Assembly: GCA_024694125.1 (NCBI GenBank)
Contig: JAILKE010000002.1
Location: 1-41,312, forward strand
Reading direction: 5' to 3'
Source: Bacteroidales bacterium
Lineage (GTDB): Bacteria > Bacteroidota > Bacteroidia > Bacteroidales > UBA3663
Length of the DNA stretch: 41,312 bases
The notes below the pieces were generated by a model. The model was not told where the DNA came from. It saw only the letters and a program-made list of their open reading frames with translations, and made no database searches. This document shows, one piece after another, positions 24,391 through 31,146 of the stretch. How positions within the stretch are numbered: the stretch's first letter is position 1; every line of letters begins with the position of its first letter. Both the position numbers and the translations under genes were made by a program.

Positions 24391-25542
24391 TTAGTTTAGT
24401 TCAGACTGAGCAGCGTCGAGAGCCTCAACCACAACGTTGCATGCTGCAACAGCAGCTTCGATCTTGGCAGTGGCATCTGCGTCGTGCTTGTCTATGTAGT
24501 TGCGGAATGGTTTTGGCATTGCTTCCAGGGCGGTGATTGCATCAGCAATAGCCTCCTTGATGGCAGCATCCTTGTCTGCATTCAGACCAGCGATGACTGA
24601 GGCAACTGAAACCTTGCTCTCGGTGCCATCCAGGGTGCCGTAGTATGCGTTGCGTACAGACTTCATGTTGTCAACGAAGTCAGTTACAGAGTTCCATGAG
24701 TGTGGAGACTCAACGTCAGCCCAGTTGCCCGAGTTCATTGGGTCGCTGATCTTGGTGTTACCAACCTCGTTGGCGATGTCCGATGCACCGACCAGGATCT
24801 CCTCGAAGGCAGCAGCCTGAGTCTTGTACTTAGAGTTACCCTCCAGACCTGCGTTGATCATCAGTTCGCCGTAGTTGAGGCTTGGCTCGAGCTCAGCGTC
24901 AGCCAGGATCTCCTGCTTCTCGTCGGTTACGTTCTCCAGACCTGCCCATGCAGCCTCCAGGCGTACGCACTGGTCGCGCATATCCTCGGCAACAGCCTCG
25001 GCGAAAGTCTTCTCAGCGTCGGTGATGGTAGTAACGTCGCGGTAGCGGTTGCTGTAGTCGCCAGTGCCACCGTCCTTGAAGATTACATACTCTACAGCGT
25101 GGAAACCGAGCAGGCCATAGCCAGCGGTACCAGCCTCGATCATCTCCTCGATGTTGCCGTTCTTCAGGACTTCGGCCAACTGTGAGAGGTCGAGTGGCCA
25201 TGAGTCGATATGTGGGTCGATGTTGTAGTCGCCGGCAGCACCGAACAGGAATGCCTCCGAGAGCTCCCAGTACTGACGTGCAGCCTTCCAGTCCTCGCAA
25301 GCCTGGTCAACCTTGTCCTGTGTAGAGAGGTCTTCGCAATCCTCTGCCAGTTTGATGGCAGCGTCTGCCAGGCTCTTGTAGGTTGGGATGACTACCTCGT
25401 TTACGTAGTTGCTCAATACAGCCTGCTGACCTTCGTCGATGCTGCTTGAGTTGTTGTCGTCGTCATCATCGCATGATACTGCGCACATGGCTGATACTGC
25501 CATCATTGCTACAGTGAGTGAATTTTGTAAAAACTTTTTCAT
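24391..25542 (-). CDS. Imelysin-family lipoprotein
   Basis: A 383-aa lipoprotein (Cys24 in AVSCDDDD), followed by an acidic, Asn/Ser-rich linker and an all-helical imelysin domain. The GxHxxE motif that marks imelysins is GFHAVE at 146-151, and DPHIDSWPLD at 109-118 is also characteristic. Imelysins are iron-regulated proteins of the bacterial surface or periplasm, associated with iron uptake. The old name refers to peptidase activity that is doubtful for most members. It is cotranscribed with the di-heme gene (7-bp gap) and follows a porin gene by 114 bp. Confidence 0.93.
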   Translation of the reverse strand: MKKFLQNSLTVAMMAVSAMCAVSCDDDDDNNSSSIDEGQQAVLSNYVNEVVIPTYKSLADAAIKLAEDCEDLSTQDKVDQACEDWKAARQYWELSEAFLFGAAGDYNIDPHIDSWPLDLSQLAEVLKNGNIEEMIEAGTAGYGLLGFHAVEYVIFKDGGTGDYSNRYRDVTTITDAEKTFAEAVAEDMRDQCVRLEAAWAGLENVTDEKQEILADAELEPSLNYGELMINAGLEGNSKYKTQAAAFEEILVGASDIANEVGNTKISDPMNSGNWADVESPHSWNSVTDFVDNMKSVRNAYYGTLDGTESKVSVASVIAGLNADKDAAIKEAIADAITALEAMPKPFRNYIDKHDADATAKIEAAVAACNVVVEALDAAQSELN

Positions 25543-25596
25543 TTTAGTTGATTATTGGGTTAAGTGAAAGTCTATATAAGAAGTGACTTCTGTAGT

Positions 25597-25656
25597 TTAT
25601 AGCTTCTATAGTATCTATAGTTTCTATAGCAACTATAGCATCTATAGTCTATAGCT
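25597..25656. repeat. 9-bp CTATAG-type tandem repeat after the porin gene
   Basis: About six 9-bp units (TTCTATAGT, ATCTATAGT, AACTATAGC and similar) directly abut the porin stop codon and fill the gap before the imelysin gene. Confidence 0.8.
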
Positions 25657-26937
25657 TCAATTGAACCATCCGCAGTAGGTGACGCCCAGGCTGATGCTTG
25701 GCTCGTCATTGAACTGGCTGTCTAGGTCACGGTACGAGTACTGGCCCTTGATGGTGATCTGCTCGATGGGGCGGTAGTTCAGGCCGATGCTGTACATCTG
25801 GCGGCTCCAGCAGGGGTTATCGACCACGGCGCTCTCTGTCTTGTACATTGAGTCGTAGCTGTCGTAGCGGCCGAAGATGTAGAGCTTCTGCTCCTTCTGG
25901 CGCATCTTGTCCGACAGGGCGAACAGGTCATAGCCTGCTTCGATGCCTGCGGCGAAAGCCGCGCTTGCTACCGAGGTCTGCGATGAAACGGAGTTCTTGC
26001 CCAGCGTCTTGTTGGCAGCGGTGATCTTCTGTGAGTCGCCCAGATGACCGTAGTCGTAGCTGCCGCGTATTACCCAGTTGTGGGCATCGTAGGTGAAGTC
26101 GATGGCGCCTATCATCAGGTCGCCGTCTATACCGTCGTAGTTGGTCTGTTTGAGCGAGTTGCCTGCGGTGCGGCCGAAGTAGCCGCTCACGCCGATGCGC
26201 AGACCCTCTACCGAGTAGTTGTCTATACGCAGCACGCCGGCATACTTATTGGCGATGTCAAATTCGTATGGGCTGGCGCTGCCGCCTTTCACCCAGTCCT
26301 TGGCGCCGAACAGGTCGGCCTCCAGACCGGCTACGAACTGTGCCTCGTATCTCCAGTCGCCCACGTTGCCCCACAGGCTGACGCCCGTCTGGTGCCATGT
26401 GCATGGCATGATGGTGTTTTCGCCCTCTGGACGATATACGCCGAAGAATTGGTTAGGTTCGTGGTGCGCGTTGGTCAGTCCGACAGGCACGATGATGTGG
26501 CCCATACGGAGGTTGATGGCATCACTCCACGACTTCTGGATCCAGAACTGCTCAAGTGCTACTTCGCCGCCGCGTTCGGTTTCAGTTTCGTATTCACCGG
26601 TTTCCTCTTCTTCTATCTCGACGGCACACTCGGGACCGCCGTGCTCGAATTCAATTTCCGAGCCCATGGTCCAACCTTTGCCGAAGTCGTACCCAATATT
26701 GATTACTACGTGGGGAAGATCGAAGCGGCCATGTCCGTCTGCATCCTCGTACTGGTCCGCGTTCGTGTATCTTTTATAGTTGTCCGTATAGAAGTTTCGG
26801 CTCATGACAGCCTCACCATATCCACCTATAGAGAGCTTTTTTGTTCCTTTATTATCTTGTGCCTGAACGGTTGCCGTAGCCATACATGCTATAGCGATTG
26901 CTGCCAAACAGCTGTTGTTCAATACTTTAATAACCAT
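25657..26937 (-). CDS. Outer-membrane porin-like protein
   Basis: A 426-aa protein with a signal peptide ending near VQAQ (about residue 27), then alternating amphipathic strands rich in Tyr, Trp and Gly, and a C-terminal strand SISLGVTYCGWFN. The pattern fits a 16- to 18-strand beta-barrel porin, similar in style to phosphate-selective porin-like proteins of Bacteroidetes. An acidic Glu-rich loop (EIEEEETGEYETETERGGE, about 113-131) could bind cations. It is the first gene of the iron/heme-related run, with its own consensus promoter at 26969-26999, opposite the hemerythrin-LuxR gene. The solute is unknown. Confidence 0.82.
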   Translation of the reverse strand: MVIKVLNNSCLAAIAIACMATATVQAQDNKGTKKLSIGGYGEAVMSRNFYTDNYKRYTNADQYEDADGHGRFDLPHVVINIGYDFGKGWTMGSEIEFEHGGPECAVEIEEEETGEYETETERGGEVALEQFWIQKSWSDAINLRMGHIIVPVGLTNAHHEPNQFFGVYRPEGENTIMPCTWHQTGVSLWGNVGDWRYEAQFVAGLEADLFGAKDWVKGGSASPYEFDIANKYAGVLRIDNYSVEGLRIGVSGYFGRTAGNSLKQTNYDGIDGDLMIGAIDFTYDAHNWVIRGSYDYGHLGDSQKITAANKTLGKNSVSSQTSVASAAFAAGIEAGYDLFALSDKMRQKEQKLYIFGRYDSYDSMYKTESAVVDNPCWSRQMYSIGLNYRPIEQITIKGQYSYRDLDSQFNDEPSISLGVTYCGWFN

Positions 26938-26968
26938 AACCTTCTTACATTTATCTTAAATGACGGTG

Positions 26969-26999
26969 CAAAGGTAAATGGTTTTACAATAATTAACAA
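26969..26999 (-). promoter_or_regulatory. Promoter of the porin gene
   Basis: TTG (26997-26999), 20 bp, TACCTTTG (26969-26976) on the minus strand, with about 25 nt of leader. The stretch TACCTTTGCACCGTCA recurs exactly at 28403-28418, on the far side of the regulator gene. The rest of the gap up to 27290 is AT-rich with no gene. A TCAGGGC/GCCCTGA pair at 27026-27060 is the only other inverted repeat I saw. Confidence 0.8.
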
Positions 27000-27290
27000 T
27001 ACGCACAAATAGGTAAATAACACATTCAGGGCGGTCGTCAGTGCTATTTTGCTGCCCTGACAGGCATGTATTTTGGTCAATGGGATTCTGTACGATTTCT
27101 GACAATAATCATATATTTTTGTTCTGTTTTTCTCAATCGATACCCAGAAGTAGGTATTGAATGGGGATTTTTCGCCTGTTTCTCGGCTTTTTTGATTATA
27201 ATGTCAAGCCAAAAGTGCAGATATGCGCGATGAAAAGAATAATTCAGGTATTTTAAAGTTGAGAAATGGGTAAAAATACAAAAATAATTG

Positions 27291-27298
27291 TATATTTG
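27291..27298 (+). promoter_or_regulatory. -7 element of the hemerythrin-LuxR gene
   Basis: TATATTTG, 61 bp before the ATG. No TTG is found 20 bp upstream, so the promoter may be weak or activated. Confidence 0.5.
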
Positions 27299-27359
27299 CA
27301 GCTAAAATGTAAGCAGAGATTATAAATATTCAATCAGGTAACATTTCAATATCATAGTT

Positions 27360-28328
27360 ATGGGACACAAATATCGCAGTGACGACAAGTTGGCAGAGTT
27401 GATCAGCGACGACTGCAAACTTCTGCAGGTGATGAGCCGTTTTGGTATAGCCTTGGGATTCGGAGACAAGACCGTGGCTGAAGTGTGCGAGAAGAATGGT
27501 GTGGATACCAACACCTTCATAGCCGTCTGCAACTTCGTGAGTCAGGGCATCCGTCCCTCGTTTGACGAGTACAACACGATCAATGTCGGTTCGTTGCTCA
27601 CCTACTTGCGCAACAGCCATAGCTTCTTCCTGGACTTCAAGTTGCCCAGCATCCGCCGCAAGTTCGTCGATGCTGTGGACTGCTCTACGCAGAACGAGAT
27701 CGGTTTCCTCATCCTCAAGTTTTTCGATGACTATGCCAACGAGATTCAGCGCCACCAGGAGTACGAGTCCAAGCATTTCTTCTCCTACATCGAGGGGTTG
27801 CTCAATGGCAAGCGTTCGTCCGAGATGAGCATCCATCACTTTGAGAACAATCAGGGACACCAGGACCACGACAAGCAGATAGCTCAGCGCATAGCTGACC
27901 TCAAGAATATCATCATCCGCTACTCTCCTTCATCGGCCAACAAGGATTGGCTCAATGACGCATTGATGCACCTGTTCGAGTTCGAGGCGGACTACGAGAC
28001 CCACACGTTGATCGAGGATACACTCTTCATCCCAGTGGCCAGTATGTTGGAGAGCCAGGTTGACATCAACGACAACGGTGCGCCCGAGTTGGCCGAGCCG
28101 AAGGACATACTCAGTGACCGCGAGAAGGACATTTTGGTTGGTGTGGTCAAGGGCCAGACCAACAAGGAGATAGCCGACTCCCTCTTCCTCTCTGTGCATA
28201 CGGTGCTGACCCATAGACGAAATATAGCCCGCAAGCTTGAGATCCACTCGCCTGCGGGCCTTGTCATTTACGCCATCGTTAACGGTATCGTCAAGATGGA
28301 AGACATTAAGGAGATACCTTACAACTAA
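27360..28328 (+). CDS. Hemerythrin-like/LuxR-type fusion regulator
   Basis: A 322-aa protein with three parts. Residues 10-60 resemble the N-terminal domain of ScdA/Ric iron-sulfur repair proteins. Residues 75-230 match the hemerythrin-like helices of that family, with candidate iron ligands His87 (NSHSFFLD), His132/Glu136 (RHQEYE), His170 (DHD) and His215/Glu219 (HTLIED). Residues 250-310 are a LuxR-type helix-turn-helix (LSDREKDILVGVVKGQTNKEIADSL, VHTVLTHRRNIARKL). There is no receiver domain. It would sense oxygen, nitric oxide or iron through a di-iron centre and control transcription. The divergent porin-imelysin-cytochrome run is the likely target. The domain reading is firm; the signal and the target are inference. 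Confidence 0.85.
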   Translation: MGHKYRSDDKLAELISDDCKLLQVMSRFGIALGFGDKTVAEVCEKNGVDTNTFIAVCNFVSQGIRPSFDEYNTINVGSLLTYLRNSHSFFLDFKLPSIRRKFVDAVDCSTQNEIGFLILKFFDDYANEIQRHQEYESKHFFSYIEGLLNGKRSSEMSIHHFENNQGHQDHDKQIAQRIADLKNIIIRYSPSSANKDWLNDALMHLFEFEADYETHTLIEDTLFIPVASMLESQVDINDNGAPELAEPKDILSDREKDILVGVVKGQTNKEIADSLFLSVHTVLTHRRNIARKLEIHSPAGLVIYAIVNGIVKMEDIKEIPYN

Positions 28329-28410
28329 TACTAAAAAACAAATCTTTCTTTTCTATAACTATTCTAATAACTCAAATCAAAACAGAACTGGTTTGTAAAT
28401 TTTGACGGTG

Positions 28411-28441
28411 CAAAGGTACGGCTTTTTTCTGTTCCTGACAA
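28411..28441 (-). promoter_or_regulatory. Consensus promoter pointing antisense into the hemerythrin-LuxR gene
   Basis: TTG (28439-28441), 20 bp, TACCTTTG (28411-28418) on the minus strand, followed by GCACCGTCA exactly as at the porin promoter. Transcription from it would start near 28405 and run antisense through the 3' end of the regulator gene (stop at 28328). Confidence 0.65.
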
Positions 28442-28466
28442 TAATGATTTTTAGGTAATTATACGA

Positions 28467-28507
28467 AAACGGCGTTTCAGCAATCTGAAACGCCGTTTCT
28501 TTTTCTT
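28467..28507 (+). terminator. Intrinsic terminator of the hemerythrin-LuxR gene
   Basis: AAACGGCGTTTCAG (28467-28480) pairs perfectly with 28485-28498 around CAAT and is followed by CTTTTTCTT. Confidence 0.9.
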
Positions 28508-28544
28508 CAATTACGTAGAAATGGGTAGAGCCGTGGTACTATAT

Positions 28545-28586
28545 GAGTAGGGGGTAATGGGGGTGTTAATGGGGTTAATGGGGTCG
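28545..28586. repeat. TTAATGGGG-type short repeat
   Basis: GGTAATGGG, TTAATGGGG and TTAATGGGG units lie close together. They are related to the longer array at 28939-29012 on the other side of the tRNA gene. Confidence 0.6.
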
Positions 28587-28599
28587 TCATTCTCATCAT

Positions 28600-28669
28600 C
28601 TTCTATAAATTCTCTAATTCTAGTAAAATAATTCTAGTAAAAAAATCTAGTAGAATAATTCTAGTAAAA
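28600..28669 (-). repeat. Intergenic repeat island 3 (short TACTAGAATT array)
   Basis: Read on the minus strand it holds four TACTAGAA(TT)-type units, one with GAATTAGAGAATT. It follows the tRNA-Leu terminator in the tRNA's orientation. The GC-rich hairpin module is absent here. Confidence 0.7.
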
Positions 28670-28703
28670 AAGTAGCGGCTCCCTGCAGTGATTGCAGAGA
28701 GCC
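28665..28703 (-). terminator. Intrinsic terminator of tRNA-Leu
   Basis: GGCTCCCTGCA (28677-28687) pairs with 28693-28703 with one G-U pair. On the minus strand GCTAC and then a U-run follow. Confidence 0.8.
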
Positions 28704-28717
28704 GTTGTCGAGTACGG

Positions 28718-28799
28718 TACGGATAGTGGGACTCGAACCCACACGCCTCGCGGCACCAGATCCTAAGTCTGGCTTGTCTACCAATTTCAACATATCCGC
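28718..28799 (-). tRNA. tRNA-Leu(UAG)
   Basis: The minus strand folds as a class II tRNA. The acceptor stem is GCGGATA with TATCCGT and discriminator A. The anticodon stem CCAGA/TCTGG encloses the loop CTTAGGA, giving anticodon TAG, which reads CUA and related leucine codons. A long variable arm (TGCCGCGAGGCGTG) and a T arm with GTTCGAGTC are present. CCA is not encoded (CCG follows). The promoter at 28869-28899 and the terminator at 28665-28703 make it a single-gene unit. Confidence 0.96.
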
Positions 28800-28868
28800 A
28801 ACATAAACCTCAGTTGAAACCAATTGAGGTTATGTAATTATGAAAAAGTCATTTTTACAAATGCGGCG

Positions 28869-28899
28869 CAAAGATACGAAGATTTTTTCAATCTACCAA
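28869..28899 (-). promoter_or_regulatory. Promoter of tRNA-Leu
   Basis: TTG (28897-28899), 20 bp, TATCTTTG (28869-28876) on the minus strand, about 70 bp before the mature 5' end. Confidence 0.8.
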
Positions 28900-28938
28900 A
28901 TAAAAACCTAAAAAGTAGAGAAATAAGTGCGGCGGAAT

Positions 28939-29012
28939 AGGGGTCAATGGGGTGTGATGGGGTTAATGGGCTGAATGGGCTCGCAATGGGCTGAATGGGT
29001 TGAATGGGCTCA
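28939..29012. repeat. 9-bp nnnnATGGG tandem repeat
   Basis: Units such as GTTAATGGG, CTGAATGGG and TTGAATGGG repeat about seven times with a mostly 9-bp period. The array directly precedes the CTATAG array in plus-strand order, so two different 9-bp repeats sit side by side. Confidence 0.75.
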
Positions 29013-29014
29013 CT

Positions 29015-29100
29015 CTATAGCAACTATAGTAACATAGCAACTATAGCAACTATAGTAACTATAGCAACTATAGCTTCTATCGCCTATTGCCTATCGTCTG
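29015..29100. repeat. 9-bp CTATAG-type tandem repeat after the S41 gene
   Basis: CTATAGCAA and CTATAGTAA units alternate with a 9-bp period and decay into CTATCG variants just before the S41 stop codon at 29105. Confidence 0.85.
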
Positions 29101-29104
29101 TCGC

Positions 29105-30238
29105 CTATCCTTTCCTCTTGTAGCGCATGCGCGTATTTTTCTTAATGTACGTGCGGGCGGACTCGATGATGTCGTCCTTGTGGTACAGGTAGGCATTGAG
29201 GCTGTCCATTGCGACGGTGTAGTCCGGAGCGAAGCCGTTCTCGATGTGGTTATAGTTCGTGTCCAGCATCGGGCTGGTCGAGAACCGCAGCAGCCATCCG
29301 TTGGGCAGGACCGTCTCGAACGGCAGACCGCCGCCTCCGCCCGTGTGGTCGCCCATCGTCTTGATCATCTTCGGGTACGAGCGGCCCAGCGAGTCCGTGG
29401 TGTAGGTACCGTCCAGGCTCTTCATCGCCATGACGAAGGCGTTGGTCGCGCTGTAGCACGAGCGGTTGGTCAGTACCACTACCGGTTGGGCGGAGGCATC
29501 CCAGCTGACGCGGTTATCCTGTGGTTCGATGGTCAGAGCCACAGGGTCCGACAGGTCGTTGTGACCGGTGCCGGTCTTGTGCTGGATGTAGCCGAAGGTA
29601 GTCTTCTCGGTGCAGAATCGGTTGGCTATGGTATTGACATTGGTCAATGTACCGCCGCCGTTGTCGCGCACGTCGAAGATCAGGCCTTTGGCATTGGAGA
29701 GCAGCCCCAGGACATAGTCCATGTTCGACTCGCCCACGGTGGACGAGAAACTGGGATAGTACACATAGGCGATGGTGTCCGACAGCAGGCCGTAGTACAT
29801 ACCGCCGGCTATCCAGTAGTTCGTGCCCAGGTAGTAGCGTTCCAGCAGCGTGCGGTCGAAGTTCTGCGGATAGTCCTCGTACCACGACCAGTTGCGGCCC
29901 ACGTTGAACGAGCTGTACAGGTTCGTATGTCCGTCGCGCAGGGTGCCCAGCATCCTGTTGAGCACGGTGAAGGCGTCGATGTTCGAGTGGACCGAGTCCC
30001 TCATGATGGGTAGGTAGGCGGCATGGACCTGGTCCCAGTCCACCCCCTTCAGGTCGAAGTAACAGTAGTGTTCGTCCATGGCGCGCCAGCATGCCTCGAA
30101 GTTCCCCAGGTAGGTGTTGTCCTGCTCCAGGTCCTCGTCGTCCAGGCACGAACTGGTCAGTCCTGGCAGCAGGGCCAGGCAGATGGATGTCACGATGATG
30201 TGGGCGTGACGGCGCCAGTATGCAGCAGAGAGAATCAT
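29105..30238 (-). CDS. S41-family peptidase-like lipoprotein
   Basis: A 377-aa protein with a probable lipoprotein signal (Cys31 in LTSSCLDDE) and a tricorn/C-terminal-processing-peptidase fold. RDGHTNLYS (101-109) supplies the family's early His104, FDVRDNGGG (188-196) is the typical strand and turn, NRSCYSATN has the probable nucleophile Ser263, and GDHTGGGGG (297-305) follows. No PDZ domain is obvious. Its ATG overlaps the stop of the DUF3316-like gene by 4 nt (ATGA), so the two are translationally coupled. It probably cleaves exported peptides or proteins. The substrate is unknown. Confidence 0.87.
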   Translation of the reverse strand: MILSAAYWRRHAHIIVTSICLALLPGLTSSCLDDEDLEQDNTYLGNFEACWRAMDEHYCYFDLKGVDWDQVHAAYLPIMRDSVHSNIDAFTVLNRMLGTLRDGHTNLYSSFNVGRNWSWYEDYPQNFDRTLLERYYLGTNYWIAGGMYYGLLSDTIAYVYYPSFSSTVGESNMDYVLGLLSNAKGLIFDVRDNGGGTLTNVNTIANRFCTEKTTFGYIQHKTGTGHNDLSDPVALTIEPQDNRVSWDASAQPVVVLTNRSCYSATNAFVMAMKSLDGTYTTDSLGRSYPKMIKTMGDHTGGGGGLPFETVLPNGWLLRFSTSPMLDTNYNHIENGFAPDYTVAMDSLNAYLYHKDDIIESARTYIKKNTRMRYKRKG

Positions 30239-31146
30239 AACCAGGGAGCTTTATAGGGTAGATATTGCCACGTCCAGCCTATGGTCAGCTGGCAGTAGGA
30301 GTAACGTGTGATGAGGTGGTTGATGTCCATCGTCTCGATGTGATAGGACATACCGATGTGCAGGCTCGATCCGTAGCGCTGCAGCCACTTCAGGGCCGAT
30401 ACCGGCAGGTCGGCGCCCAGGCGTATGTCCAGGTCCTGCTGGTTGTGCAGTGAGGTGAAGTGCGACGGGTCGCTCTCGTCGTCCAGCATGAGCGTCTCGT
30501 AGTACGATGCGCCGTACTCCTGGCGGAAGGCGTTGCCCAGCAGCGGCGTCTGTACCTGCAGCGACAGCCGGGCGGGGCGGTGACGCAGGGCGAACTGCCA
30601 CTGGTATCCGGCGGACAGACCCAGGTTCATGGTGGAGTGCACGTTGACGGGGTTATTGGCCGATGCCATGCTCAGGCCGTAGTTCACGCCCAGGTTCATG
30701 CCGGCATAGGGGCCTACGCGCAGCGTCGATGACTGCGAGGAGTATCGGCTATGTTGCAGCGTCCATGTGCGGTGCTTGGCATAGTGGTAGCGCAGTCGGA
30801 GCGTCATCATCGATGTCATGTTCGATGTCCGGTCCTCGCTGTCCGTGTACGAGAGCGATGCCCACTGGTCATTGTCCCATCGGCGCTGGCTGCACAGACG
30901 GTTGCGGTGGTAGTCGATGTTGAGCGACTTACCCTCGTACACCTGGTTGGTGAGGTAGGTATCGTGTACCGTGGCGCCGCCTATGCCCATGCACAGGGTC
31001 GATGTCACGGGGCGGGGCTGGGGCAGGGTCAATGCAGACTGTGCCTGTTCTGACTGGGCAGTCAGAGGCAGGCACAGCACATTAGAACAGAGACTCAGGA
31101 TCAGCGTCGCCGTTAGTCTTGTCATCATTGTTTTCATTGTCTTCAT
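30235..31146 (-). CDS. DUF3316-like exported beta-rich protein
   Basis: About 303 aa from an ATG at 31146, with a signal peptide (TRLTATLILSLCSNVLC, then LTAQS). The mature part opens with GIGGATVHDTYLTNQVYEG, which resembles the start of DUF3316 proteins of Bacteroidetes, and continues with alternating strands rich in Tyr, Ser and Arg, ending YSYCQLTIGWTWQYLPY. It is probably an outer-membrane or periplasmic beta-barrel-like protein. The start overlaps the parC end by 65 nt; ATG codons at 31137, 31128 and 31125 are equally possible. The overlap at both ends suggests a parC-DUF3316-S41 operon. Confidence 0.75.
   Translation of the reverse strand: MKTMKTMMTRLTATLILSLCSNVLCLPLTAQSEQAQSALTLPQPRPVTSTLCMGIGGATVHDTYLTNQVYEGKSLNIDYHRNRLCSQRRWDNDQWASLSYTDSEDRTSNMTSMMTLRLRYHYAKHRTWTLQHSRYSSQSSTLRVGPYAGMNLGVNYGLSMASANNPVNVHSTMNLGLSAGYQWQFALRHRPARLSLQVQTPLLGNAFRQEYGASYYETLMLDDESDPSHFTSLHNQQDLDIRLGADLPVSALKWLQRYGSSLHIGMSYHIETMDINHLITRYSYCQLTIGWTWQYLPYKAPWL

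Noticed and set aside
28715..28717. Encoded CCA end for tRNA-Leu
   Set aside because: The bases after the discriminator read CCG on the tRNA strand, so CCA must be added after transcription.
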